A DNA stretch of 18,208 nt from contig CAMDLJ010000011.1 of assembly GCA_945901665.1 (NCBI GenBank), positions 1-18,208 on the forward strand, read 5' to 3'. The notes below the pieces were generated by a model. The model did not search any database. It worked only from the letters and a program-made list of their open reading frames with translations, and was not told the origin of the DNA. The DNA comes from Bordetella parapertussis. Its GTDB lineage: Bacteria; Pseudomonadota; Gammaproteobacteria; Burkholderiales; Burkholderiaceae. How positions within the stretch are numbered: position 1 is the first letter of the stretch; every line of letters begins with the position of its first letter. Positions 1 through 9,426 of this stretch are shown one piece after another. A program made the translations under genes and the position numbers.

Positions 1-1
1 T

Positions 2-181
2 GGCTTTGTGCACCTGCCGGCCTTGCCCGAGCAAGCCGCCCGCGCCGGCCGACCCACACCGCCGAGCATGGCGCTGGCCGCGCAGGTGGCAGCGGTGCAG
101 TGCTTGCTGGAACTCTGTGTGGACCACCGGGCCAGCGCTCATGCAGGCGATGTGCGGGTGAGCGGTGGGTCCATCCATTGA
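2..181 (+). CDS. pcp: Pyroglutamyl-peptidase I, C-terminal fragment (cut by left edge)
   Basis: The last 59 residues of an open frame enter from the left edge and end at the TGA at 179-181. The fragment starts GFVHLPALPEQ and later has PSMALAAQVAAVQ. This matches the C-terminus of pyrrolidone-carboxylate peptidase, where G-F-(I/V)-H-(V/L)-P carries the catalytic His of the Glu-Cys-His triad and the final helix follows a P-S-M-x-L segment. Family members remove N-terminal pyroglutamate from peptides in the cytoplasm. The Cys and Glu of the triad lie outside the window, so activity cannot be judged. It is on the same strand as the MmgE/PrpD gene, 84 bases upstream. A promoter-like site in that gap suggests it is not strictly co-transcribed with it. 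The assignment rests on a short C-terminal match only. Confidence 0.72.
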   Translation, partial: GFVHLPALPEQAARAGRPTPPSMALAAQVAAVQCLLELCVDHRASAHAGDVRVSGGSIH

Positions 182-197
182 CTGCGTTTGTGCGCAG
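182..197 (+). terminator. Small hairpin just after the pcp stop codon
   Basis: Directly after the stop, CTGCG (182-186) and CGCAG (193-197) can pair as a 5-bp stem with a 6-base loop. No T-run follows, so it would be at best a weak or factor-dependent terminator. Confidence 0.2.
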
Positions 198-216
198 CAG
201 CCCGTCGCCAAGGTGT

Positions 217-245
217 TTGACGTTGTGACCGCCTTGGTCTATGGT
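217..245 (+). promoter_or_regulatory. Sigma-70-like promoter for the MmgE/PrpD-Bug operon, inside a dyad
   Basis: TTGACG at 217-222 (five of six to the -35 consensus) is followed after exactly 17 bases by TATGGT at 240-245 (four of six to the -10 consensus). The -35 box and spacer lie within a perfect 6-bp inverted repeat, CCAAGG at 208-213 and CCTTGG at 232-237, which could be an operator. Predicted initiation about 7 bases past the -10 box would fall almost on the ribosome-binding site at 251-256, giving a very short leader. That is possible but lowers confidence. Confidence 0.4.
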
Positions 246-265
246 CGACTAAGGAGATAACTCAC

Positions 266-1663
266 ATGACCCCACCGACTTCGGTCACCGACACAAAAGA
301 ACCGAGGCTCACCCGTAGTTTGGCGCGCTTTGCTTTGGAAACCCCTTGGGAGGCCATGCCGCCATCGGTTCAATCGGCGGCGGTGCGTGCCAACCTCAAC
401 TGGCTGGCTTGCGCTTTGGCCGGTTCACAAACACCGACGGTGCACAGTGCATTGGCCGCAGCACAGGCGTTGTCTGGCACGGGCTCGCACGGTCTCGTCG
501 GGCGGCGCGAAACCGTGGACGCCAGCCAAGCGGTGTTCATCAACTGCTTGAGTTCGGCGGCACACGCGTTTGACGACACCCACCTTAAAACCATCACCCA
601 CCCCACCGGCCCGGTGGCCGCGGTGGTGTGGGCGCTGGCCGAACAGCAGGCCGCGCAAGGGGTTCGCTGCTCGGGTGCCGACTTGTTGGGCGCGCTGGTG
701 GTGGGCATGGAAGTGGAATGCCGCTTGAGCAATGCCATCGTCAACCACGGGCGGGGCGCCCACTTGGGTTGGTACATGACCGGCTTGACCGGTGGCATTG
801 GAGCTGCCGTTGCAGGTGCGCGTTTGCTGGGCATGTCACAAGACCAAGCGGTCATGGCCATGTCCTTGGCGGCTGCGCAGTCAGGTGGTTTTCGGGCCAC
901 CCACGGCAGCATGGGCACCGCTTTTGTGCCCGCCATGGCCGCGCGCAACGGCTTGGTCGCGCTGCGCTTGGCGCAAGCGGGCTTTACCTGCACCGAGCAC
1001 GCCATCGATGGCAACAATGGTTTGTTGGCGGTGCTCTCGCCCGACTGCGATGCTGCGCTGGCTTTGGCCGACCTGGGCCAAACCTACGAAATACTGGACA
1101 ACGCGCTCAAGCCCTATCCTTGTGGCATCGTCATTCACCCAGCGATCGATGCGTGCATGGCATTGGCCCAGCAACTTAAAAATCCGCTTGAAGAGGTGGC
1201 GTCTTTGTCTTTGTGGGTGCATGGCGACACCCTGCGCTTGTGCGGTCGGCGTTTGCCCGAGACCGCTCTGGACGCGCAGATCAGCCTGTACCACTGGGCA
1301 GCGGCCAGCTTGGTTTACCCCAGCGATGCCTTGGGCAATGCCGAACTACCAAGGGTGCAAGACCCACAATTGCGGGCTTTGCAGTCGCGTATCCAAGCGC
1401 AAGCGGACGACAGCTTGCAAAGCGACCAGGCGCGAGCCCAATTGCGCACCCACGCAGGCCAGGTGTTGGACACGTTTGTCGAGCACGCCAGCGCCAGTGC
1501 CGCCAACCCCATGACCGACGAACAACTCAACCACAAGTTCACGGCCTTGTCCTTGCGTGCATTGCCACAGGCTCAAGCACAGGCGTTGAAAGACATGTCT
1601 TGGCAGTTACCTACCCTGACCGATCCATTGGCTTGCTTGCACCGAGCCTGTGTGTTGGCCTGA
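266..1663 (+). CDS. MmgE/PrpD family protein (2-methylcitrate dehydratase-like)
   Basis: 465 residues, the usual length for MmgE/PrpD proteins. This family includes 2-methylcitrate dehydratase, cis-aconitate decarboxylase and iminodisuccinate epimerase, all acting on di- or tricarboxylates in the cytoplasm. The all-helical N-terminal half carries HAFDDTH (residues 100-106) and ITHPTGPV (110-117), the family's active-site segment. KPYPCG (282-287) matches the second catalytic segment, with its Lys and Cys. The loop that usually reads G-S-x-x-K-x-x-H is here GSMGTAFV (about 215-222), so the usual Lys and His are Thr and Val, and the textbook reaction should not be assumed. The ATG is preceded by AAGGAG at 251-256. 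The gene lies 38 bases before a Bug binding protein and probably shares its transcript. That pairing suggests an imported carboxylate as substrate (inference). Confidence 0.85.
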   Translation: MTPPTSVTDTKEPRLTRSLARFALETPWEAMPPSVQSAAVRANLNWLACALAGSQTPTVHSALAAAQALSGTGSHGLVGRRETVDASQAVFINCLSSAAHAFDDTHLKTITHPTGPVAAVVWALAEQQAAQGVRCSGADLLGALVVGMEVECRLSNAIVNHGRGAHLGWYMTGLTGGIGAAVAGARLLGMSQDQAVMAMSLAAAQSGGFRATHGSMGTAFVPAMAARNGLVALRLAQAGFTCTEHAIDGNNGLLAVLSPDCDAALALADLGQTYEILDNALKPYPCGIVIHPAIDACMALAQQLKNPLEEVASLSLWVHGDTLRLCGRRLPETALDAQISLYHWAAASLVYPSDALGNAELPRVQDPQLRALQSRIQAQADDSLQSDQARAQLRTHAGQVLDTFVEHASASAANPMTDEQLNHKFTALSLRALPQAQAQALKDMSWQLPTLTDPLACLHRACVLA

Positions 1664-1689
1664 TCGCCGAAAAAACCAACCTGAAGCAA

Positions 1690-1695
1690 GAGAGG
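1690..1695 (+). promoter_or_regulatory. Ribosome-binding site fixing the start of the Bug gene
   Basis: GAGAGG lies 6 bases before the ATG at 1702. The open frame extends far upstream to 1213, but that part lies inside the MmgE/PrpD gene in another frame. This site, plus the signal peptide that begins at 1702, fixes the true start. Confidence 0.6.
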
Positions 1696-1701
1696 CTAAC
1701 C

Positions 1702-2703
1702 ATGTACCAGCACACATCCACCACATCGATCCGACCCTGGGGGCGCTGGCTTGGCCTGCTCTTGGCCGCGCTCTTGTCGACCCAAGCCATGGCACAAACG
1801 GGTGCGTATCCGCAGCGCCCGATCAAGGTGATCGTGCCCTATGCGGTGGGCGGCGCCACCGATGTGCTCACCCGGGTGGTGTCCGATGCGGTTTCGCGCA
1901 GCATTGGCCAACCACTGGCGATTGAGAACCGCGCCGGTGCCGGTGTGGTGGTGGGCAGCCAATTTGTGTCCAAGTCCCCAGCCGATGGGTACACCTTGCT
2001 GGCCACGACCAGTGCACACTCCATCAACCCCACCTTGTTCAAGCGACTCCCTTACGACTCGGACAAAGACTTCGAGCCGATCGCCATCTTGGGTCAGGTT
2101 TCGTTTGTGCTGCTGGCCAACCCACAGTTGGAGGTCAGCGATGTGGCCGGCTTGATCGACTTGCTGAAGAAAAACCCGGGCAAATACAGCTTTGGCTCGG
2201 CCGGGCTGGGCAGCCCCATGCATGTGGGCCCAGAGTTGTTCAAGACCATCACCCAAACCCAGGCCCTGCATGTGCCCTACAAAGGAGAGAGTGCGGCCCT
2301 GAATGATTTGTTGGGTGGGCACACGGCATTTATGTACGCATCTCCCGCCACCTCCGCGCCGCATGTGCAAGCGGGCAAGTTGCGCGCGCTGGCGGTGACC
2401 TCGGCACGCCGCTCCAGCGTGCTGCCACAGGTGCCGACTTTGGCCGAAAAAGGCGTGCTCAATGCAGACACCTACAGCTGGATTGTGCTGATGGCACCGG
2501 GCAATACGCCCCGCGAGGTGGTTGATCAACTCAACCGCGAGGTGCACAAAGCGCTGTCCTCGCCCGAGGTGCGCGCCAAGATGGCCGATTACGGTTTTGA
2601 GGTGGGCAGCAGCCTCAGCGCGGGGCAAACCCGCGATTTCATTCGCGCCGAAGTGGCCAAATGGGCTCCAGTGGTGCGCGCTTCAGGTGCCGTCACCGAT
2701 TGA
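1702..2703 (+). CDS. Bug family tripartite tricarboxylate transporter substrate-binding protein
   Basis: 333 residues, typical of Bug/TctC periplasmic receptors. The N-terminus is a Sec signal peptide: an Arg-containing start, a hydrophobic core (about 17-27) and a likely cleavage after AMA (residue 31). The mature protein opens with YPQRPIKVIVPYAVGGATD (36-54), the Bug signature that leads into the ligand-clamping loop with its Asp. Later GKYSFGSAG and a C-terminal KWAPVVRASG also fit the family. Bug proteins bind small carboxylates, amides or similar compounds in the periplasm. No tctA or tctB membrane genes are visible, as is common for the many orphan Bug genes of Burkholderiales. It follows the MmgE/PrpD gene by 38 bases, so a shared substrate is plausible but unproven. 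The gene ends 148 bases from a convergent neighbour. Confidence 0.9.
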   Translation: MYQHTSTTSIRPWGRWLGLLLAALLSTQAMAQTGAYPQRPIKVIVPYAVGGATDVLTRVVSDAVSRSIGQPLAIENRAGAGVVVGSQFVSKSPADGYTLLATTSAHSINPTLFKRLPYDSDKDFEPIAILGQVSFVLLANPQLEVSDVAGLIDLLKKNPGKYSFGSAGLGSPMHVGPELFKTITQTQALHVPYKGESAALNDLLGGHTAFMYASPATSAPHVQAGKLRALAVTSARRSSVLPQVPTLAEKGVLNADTYSWIVLMAPGNTPREVVDQLNREVHKALSSPEVRAKMADYGFEVGSSLSAGQTRDFIRAEVAKWAPVVRASGAVTD

Positions 2704-2768
2704 ACAACCCCGCTGGCCCTTGTACACATTTCAGTTGTCTGGGCCATGCGCTGGACTTTGGTTTTACC

Positions 2769-2788
2769 GCCCGCAGGTACAGGCGGGC
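2769..2788. terminator. Possible bidirectional terminator hairpin between convergent genes
   Basis: In the 148-base gap between two convergent stop codons, GCCCGC (2769-2774) pairs with GCGGGC (2783-2788) across an 8-base loop. A second, longer-range pair, TGGCCC (2714-2719) with GGGCCA (2741-2746), lies closer to the Bug stop. Neither is followed by a clear T-run on either strand, so intrinsic termination is uncertain. The position is right for it. Confidence 0.35.
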
Positions 2789-2851
2789 TGTTGTGGCCTG
2801 CACGCGCAAAAATGTATTGGCATGGTCCAACACCTGCCAAGTGAAACCAAG

Positions 2852-3859
2852 TCAGTTGTTTTTAGGGCGCCGCAACCACGCTGGCAATGCTGTTGGGTTG
2901 CACAGCAAAGGCGGCGCTTGACCGCGCCACAGGGCCTGCACATTGGCCGTGGTGGCAGCAATCAAGGATTGGTCAGATTCAAAGGTGTGACCGACGCGGT
3001 GAGGCGTGAGGATCACATGGTCCAAACCGCGCAAACCGGAATCTGCGGCCAAGGGCTCGGTGTGAAACACATCCAGTGCCGCACCGGCAATGCGCTGCTG
3101 GGCGAGCACCTCGGTGAGGGCCGCCTCATCGACCGTGCTGCCGCGCGCCAAGCTGATGAAAAAAGCGGTCGGTTTGAGCAGGCCTAAGTGCGCGCGGGTC
3201 ACGATGGGCGGCGCGCCCGCTTGGGCCCCGGCCAGCACACACACCACATCGCTGTCGCGCATCAAGGCGTCCAGCGGTGTGAGCGTCACATGGTCGGGCA
3301 CAGTGCCGGGTTGTTCGCGCCGGCTGTAGACCAAGGTGCGCACGCCCCAGGGGCGCAGCAATTCAGCGGTCATGGCGCTGATGCGCCCCCAGCCCACCAG
3401 ACCGATGGTTTTGCCCCACAGGGATTGGGCTTTCATGGGGTATGGGCGGGGCAGCCCCAGGCGCATGGCTTCGCGCGAGCCGTCCAAATCGTGCACCAAA
3501 TTCAGCATCAACATGACGGCGGCTTCGGCCATGCCGCGTTGGTTGTCGGGCGTGGCCGCATTGGCCACCAAAATGCCGCGCGCCGTGGCCGCGGGCACAT
3601 CAAACCCATCGGTGCCCGACACACATGACACCACCGCGTGCAGGCGGGGTGCCGCGTCAAACACGGGGGCCGTCATGGGCATGGTGCCAAACCCCACCGC
3701 CACTTGTACCTGCGCCATCAGGTCAGGGCTGTTCAGCAAGGCTTGCACATCGGGCAGGTTGTGGTGTGGGATGTGCTCTGCGGCCAGCCACTGGCGCACG
3801 CCGTCCAGCAACGGGTCGAGGTGCGGCATGGCCGGCACGGCACAAACGGCGACGCTCAT
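2852..3859 (-). CDS. D-2-hydroxyacid dehydrogenase (NAD(P)-dependent)
   Basis: 335 residues from the ATG at 3859. This is the D-isomer specific 2-hydroxyacid dehydrogenase fold, which interconverts 2-oxoacids and D-2-hydroxyacids with NAD(P)H in the cytoplasm. The nucleotide-binding segment GKTIGLVGWGRIS (149-161) follows the catalytic-domain start. Catalytic Arg is in LARGSTVDE (R239), Glu in DVFHTEPL (E268) and His in LTPHRVGHT (H287), so the triad is complete. The third Gly of GxGxxG is Ser161, a mild deviation. The frame is open further upstream to 4033, but that part overlaps the aldolase gene and lacks family similarity, so MSVAVCAVPA is preferred. No strong ribosome-binding site is visible. 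It is the last gene of the TRAP/aldolase block, 76 bases after the aldolase. It may reduce or oxidise the acid that the block imports (inference). Confidence 0.88.
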   Translation of the reverse strand: MSVAVCAVPAMPHLDPLLDGVRQWLAAEHIPHHNLPDVQALLNSPDLMAQVQVAVGFGTMPMTAPVFDAAPRLHAVVSCVSGTDGFDVPAATARGILVANAATPDNQRGMAEAAVMLMLNLVHDLDGSREAMRLGLPRPYPMKAQSLWGKTIGLVGWGRISAMTAELLRPWGVRTLVYSRREQPGTVPDHVTLTPLDALMRDSDVVCVLAGAQAGAPPIVTRAHLGLLKPTAFFISLARGSTVDEAALTEVLAQQRIAGAALDVFHTEPLAADSGLRGLDHVILTPHRVGHTFESDQSLIAATTANVQALWRGQAPPLLCNPTALPAWLRRPKNN

Positions 3860-3935
3860 GGGGCTAGGGGGCTGTTGTGGTGGGGCGAAGGTCGTGGGCC
3901 AAGCAGCGGGGTGCCGCTGGGCACTGGTGCGGCGC

Positions 3936-4745
3936 TCAATCGCGGTAAGACGGGTCGATGCGGTCGAGCATGCGCAGCATGGCTGGCCACTCCATGCGGC
4001 CCAGGGGGCTTTCGCCCTCTTGGTACTCGGCAACGGTGCGGCTGGTGAAGCCGCGCTCAGCCGTGGCTTGCGACACGGCGTGGGGGGTGGTGGTCAACTC
4101 TTGGCCGGTGGCCATGGCGTCGATCTGCGCTTGCATGGCTTTTTCCAGGTGCGACATCATGCTGAACGCCATCGGGATGCTGGGGCCCGCCACCAAGGTG
4201 CCGTGGTTGCGCAAAATCATCACCGACTTGTCGCCCATGTCGCGCTGCAAAGAGGTGCGCTCGTCCAGGTTGATGGAAAACCCCTCAGAGTCGTGGTAGG
4301 CCACTTGGCCGTAAAACAAATTGGCGTGTTGAGAGAGCGGCAACAAACCGCACTTGAGCATGGACACCGCCATGCCCGCACGGGTGTGGGAGTGAAACAC
4401 ACAAGCGGCATCGGGCCGCGCTTGGTGGATGGCGCTGTGGATCACAAAGCCGGCCTTGTGCACTTTGTGCGGCGAGCCATCGACCTTGTTGCCTTCGAGA
4501 TCGATCTTGACCAGGCTGGAGGCGGTGATTTCGTCAAACGTCCAGCCAAAGGGGTTGAGCAAAAAATGCTGGTTGTCGCTGCCCGGCACCACGGCCGAGA
4601 TGTGGGTGTAGATCAAATCGGTCCAGCCAAAATGCGCCGCCAAGCGGTAGCACGCGGCCAGTTGAACACGCGCTTCCCACTCGGGTTCTGAGAAGCGGTT
4701 TTTGATCCCATCGCGTTGGGGCAAGGCACTGACGTTGGCATTCAT
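3936..4745 (-). CDS. Class II aldolase/adducin family protein
   Basis: 269 residues. The family fold binds a divalent metal, and members include fuculose-phosphate aldolase, ribulose-phosphate epimerase and many uncharacterised adducin-like enzymes. Visible segments are YTHISAVVPG (46-55), HSAIHQARPD (103-112), the metal-binding FHSHTRAG (H118 and H120) and RNHGTLVAG with the third ligand His (H181). The position of the catalytic Glu in fuculose aldolase (four residues before the His at 103) is Gly here, as in adducin-like relatives. Retro-aldol activity therefore should not be assumed; decarboxylation or an unknown reaction is possible. The start is supported by AGGAGC (4751-4756 on the plus strand). 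The gene sits 60 bases after dctM and 76 bases before the hydroxyacid dehydrogenase, suggesting catabolism of the TRAP substrate. Confidence 0.87.
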   Translation of the reverse strand: MNANVSALPQRDGIKNRFSEPEWEARVQLAACYRLAAHFGWTDLIYTHISAVVPGSDNQHFLLNPFGWTFDEITASSLVKIDLEGNKVDGSPHKVHKAGFVIHSAIHQARPDAACVFHSHTRAGMAVSMLKCGLLPLSQHANLFYGQVAYHDSEGFSINLDERTSLQRDMGDKSVMILRNHGTLVAGPSIPMAFSMMSHLEKAMQAQIDAMATGQELTTTPHAVSQATAERGFTSRTVAEYQEGESPLGRMEWPAMLRMLDRIDPSYRD

Positions 4746-4805
4746 AAGAGGCTCCTGTTTGAGGGGGGTGCGGTGGCGGGCGCTGTGGGTGACCTGGGAA
4801 GGGGG

Positions 4806-6119
4806 TCAGTCCATCAAGTTGGGCAACCACACCGCCACAGTGGGCACGCAAAACACCAGCACCAGCAACACGATGCTCATGATGACATACGGCGTGACCG
4901 CTTTGAAAATATGGCCCATGGTGACCTCAGGTGGGGCCACGCCTTTCATGGTCATGAGCAACATGCCATGCGGGGGCAGCAGCATGCCGAGCTGCATGCA
5001 GATGAGGAACATCACGCCAAACCACACCAGGTCAATGTTCAAACTGGTGACCACCGGCATGAAGATCGGCAGTGTGATCATCATCATGCTCACCTGGTCG
5101 ACAAACACACCCAAAAAAATCAGCAGGGCCATCATGGCCGCCACCACCACCCAGGGCTCCAGGGCTTGGCCAGTGATCCATTGCACCAAGCCGTTGCTGG
5201 CTCCCGAAAAAGACAGGATTTGCGAAAAAGTTGTGGCCCCGACGATGATGAACAAGATCATGCCGGAGATGCTGACCGTGCCCAGCAAAGCCCCGACCAA
5301 ATTCTTGACCGTCAGCGCCCGGTAGACCATGGCAAACAACATGGTGGCCAAAGCGCCAATGGCGGCCGACTCGGTGGGCGTGGCCCAACCCGATGTCATG
5401 GAGGCAATGACGATGACAAATATCGAGGTGAGCGGCAGCACATAAAACACAAACAAACGGTATTTGTCCCAGCCCCGGTAGGGCGCGCTTTCACCCATGG
5501 GGGCCAAGCTCGGTTGTAAACGCGAACGCACGATGATGTAGACGACAAAAGCCAGCGACAACAGCAAGCCGGGCAACACGCCCCCGAGCAGCAGCTTGGA
5601 GATGGAGATGCCCGACAGCGAGCCGAGCAACACGGTGAGCGCCGATGGCGGAATGAGCATGTCCACCGCACCGATGGCCATGATGGGCCCGGTGGCCATG
5701 GTCGGGTGGTAGCCGCGTGCCAACATGACCGGCACCATCAAGCTGCCCAGCATGGCCGTGGTGGCAATGGTCGAGCCGGAGATGGCCGAAAACACCGTGC
5801 CCGCCACAACGGCCACCACGGCCAGCCGGCCGGGCACTTCTTTGATCAAGCGCTCAATGCCGTCGATCACCTTGACCGCCAGCCCGGTGTGGAACAGCAC
5901 CTCGCCCATCAACACAAACAAAGGAATGGGCGTGAGCGCGGCGCTCGATACCGACACCACACTGGAGCGGGCCAGTTGCACCAGGCCGGGCTCACCGCCC
6001 AGGTACAGCCACGCGCCCACCAAGTTGATGACCAAAAAGCCAAAGGCCACGGGCAGGCCCAAAAAAATCAGCACGGTCGAGCCACCCAGCAGCAACCAAG
6101 CGGCCAGCTCCCAGCTCAT
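4806..6119 (-). CDS. dctM: TRAP transporter large permease (DctM family)
   Basis: 437 residues, typical of DctM, the ion-coupled large membrane subunit of TRAP transporters. The sequence is hydrophobic almost throughout, with roughly a dozen transmembrane helices. It contains family-typical stretches such as SGSTIATTAMLGSLMVP after VAGTVFSAI, IPPSALTVLLG and the late MLLPPHGMLLMTMKG. DctM moves the solute across the inner membrane using a sodium or proton gradient, with the small subunit DctQ and the periplasmic receptor DctP. The start ATG overlaps the dctQ stop (ATGA), indicating translational coupling. I use the symbol in the general family sense; the substrate need not be a C4-dicarboxylate. 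Confidence 0.95.
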   Translation of the reverse strand: MSWELAAWLLLGGSTVLIFLGLPVAFGFLVINLVGAWLYLGGEPGLVQLARSSVVSVSSAALTPIPLFVLMGEVLFHTGLAVKVIDGIERLIKEVPGRLAVVAVVAGTVFSAISGSTIATTAMLGSLMVPVMLARGYHPTMATGPIMAIGAVDMLIPPSALTVLLGSLSGISISKLLLGGVLPGLLLSLAFVVYIIVRSRLQPSLAPMGESAPYRGWDKYRLFVFYVLPLTSIFVIVIASMTSGWATPTESAAIGALATMLFAMVYRALTVKNLVGALLGTVSISGMILFIIVGATTFSQILSFSGASNGLVQWITGQALEPWVVVAAMMALLIFLGVFVDQVSMMMITLPIFMPVVTSLNIDLVWFGVMFLICMQLGMLLPPHGMLLMTMKGVAPPEVTMGHIFKAVTPYVIMSIVLLVLVFCVPTVAVWLPNLMD

Positions 6120-6643
6120 GCGGCCGATACCGCGTCGTCGCGCGGCCCTTTGTCAGCGTGCCACAAACGGTACATGCGGAACAGCATTTCAATGGACAGC
6201 AAGGCAAAGGCCACCGGCATGGGCGCCAGCGACCACCACTCGGGGGTGACCAGGGTTTTGATGGCCAGGGAGCCCGAACGGTAACTGGCCATCAGCGCGC
6301 TCCAGCTGTTGACCATCATCAGCAAGCAACACGCCAGACCCAACACATCGGCCAACCATTCGGTGTACCAAGCCAGGGTTTTGGGGATGGCACGCAACAC
6401 AATGTCGACCCGGATGTGCTGACCCCGGCGCAGCAGCCAGGGGGCTGCCAGCATGGTGATCAGCATCAGCATGCTCTCTGAGACCTGGTTGGCCCAATCC
6501 AGGCCCATCATCCCCGGCACCAGGGGCACATTGCGCAGCAGCACATCGGCGCTGATGATCAAGACCATGCCCAGCAACAATGCGGCCGCCACCATCGCCA
6601 AGGCGGTGAGCAGCTGGCCAAACCAGGTTTCCAGTTGTTGCAC
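6116..6643 (-). CDS. dctQ: TRAP transporter small permease (DctQ family)
   Basis: About 175 residues with four predicted membrane helices, the architecture of the DctQ small subunit. The segments are TALAMVAAALLLGMVLIISADV, the region around ESMLMLITMLAAPWLLRRG, LADVLGLACCLLMMV, and WSLAPMPVAFALLSIEM near the end. QHIRVDIV after the second helix is family-typical. The open frame begins at a GTG at 6682, but that start has no ribosome-binding site. A GTG at 6643 is preceded by GAGG (6650-6653) at a 6-base spacing, so I prefer it; the difference is 13 residues. The gene follows dctP closely and overlaps dctM by four bases. Confidence 0.88.
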   Translation of the reverse strand: MQQLETWFGQLLTALAMVAAALLLGMVLIISADVLLRNVPLVPGMMGLDWANQVSESMLMLITMLAAPWLLRRGQHIRVDIVLRAIPKTLAWYTEWLADVLGLACCLLMMVNSWSALMASYRSGSLAIKTLVTPEWWSLAPMPVAFALLSIEMLFRMYRLWHADKGPRDDAVSAA

Positions 6644-6692
6644 GTCAAGCCTCACGCCATGCAAAGCATGGCATTGGTCCACACATGGCGGA

Positions 6693-8749
<2,057 letters not shown>

Positions 8750-9426
8750 GGAGGCCTCCGGTGGGTGGGTGTCGCCCGTGAGTGCCCAGCATCAAGCGCG
8801 GCCCAAGGGAAAGCAATGACCAGCCAAGCCTGCAACAGCTTGTTCACATGCGGGTTGTTTTCGGGCAGCATGATGAAAGCGCTCTTGCATGGTGCTTGGG
8901 CTGGATGTTGATCACACACTGTACCGCGCTGGGCTGCGCCAGCGCATCAAACCAGGCGCTTCAAAGCGATAAGTGTTTCAAGCGCATCGCGCCACAGCAA
9001 TGGACCGCATGCGCATCCAGCGTTGGGTTGCCGGGGCCAGCCGCGTTGTGGGGGGTGGCCTGTGCGGCGGCCCCGTCCAAAGACATCATTTTGCGCATCA
9101 AAGCCAAGTGGGCAAATGCTTCAATGACCCCACATTTGTCGTGCACTGCGCACGCCCGTGTCGGTCGACCCCATTGGGGGCGCGCTTGAAAAGTTTGGGG
9201 GGTTGATGCGCACCGTTCGCGACAGGGCGGCCAGGGTGCGCGCATGGTCAAACACAAAAGCGGCGTTGAGCGGTTTGGAGCTTATAGGGTTTTCATGGTG
9301 CTTCCCCTCTTGCAGTGAATCTCCCATGGCCCTAGTATCCGAGCGTCTTTCTCAAGGCATGGCCGCCATCGGCCTGACCAGAATGACAAGATTTTTTATC
9401 ACTCACCACTGAACAAGGAGTTACCC
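8750..9426. other. 677-base gene-poor divergent region
   Basis: This lies between the minus-strand hydrolase and the plus-strand Liv binding-protein gene. It must hold the promoters for both directions. Short open frames on both strands (for example minus 8961-9257, 98 codons) show no recognisable family and I do not call them genes. Composition looks like the flanks, so a decayed gene on the minus strand is possible. Near the right end is a dyad at 9355-9375 and a good ribosome-binding site at 9415-9420. A weak promoter-like pair, TTGCAG (9310-9315) and TAGTAT (9333-9338) at 17-base spacing, may serve the Liv operon. Confidence 0.5.
9310..9338 (+). promoter_or_regulatory. Weak promoter candidate for the Liv-monooxygenase operon
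   Basis: TTGCAG (three of six to consensus) and TAGTAT (four of six) are separated by exactly 17 bases. Initiation would fall near 9345, about 80 bases before the start codon. The dyad ATGGC-C-GCCAT (9359-9369), flanked by AGGC (9355-9358) and GCCT (9372-9375), would lie in the leader, a possible operator position. The match is too poor for more than low confidence. Confidence 0.22.

Noticed and set aside
1213..1701. Upstream extension of the Bug open frame
   Set aside because: It lies within the MmgE/PrpD gene in another frame; the signal peptide and ribosome-binding site place the start at 1702.
1696..2628. 310-codon minus-strand open frame antisense to the Bug gene
   Set aside because: The Bug protein has a signal peptide and family motifs on the plus strand; the antisense frame is a high-GC artefact.
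3336..4691. 451-codon plus-strand open frame antisense to the dehydrogenase and aldolase genes
   Set aside because: It is the opposite-strand shadow of two well-identified genes, and its translation matches no family.
8750..8759. Perfect palindrome GGAGGCCTCC just upstream of the hydrolase start
   Set aside because: It arises from the ribosome-binding site and its spacer; too short to call an operator.
8782..9189. 135-codon plus-strand open frame in the divergent region
   Set aside because: Composition and sequence are not protein-like, and no motif or ribosome-binding site supports it.
8961..9257. 98-codon minus-strand open frame in the divergent region
   Set aside because: No recognisable family, no clear ribosome-binding site and an overlapping plus-strand frame of similar quality; kept only as a finding.
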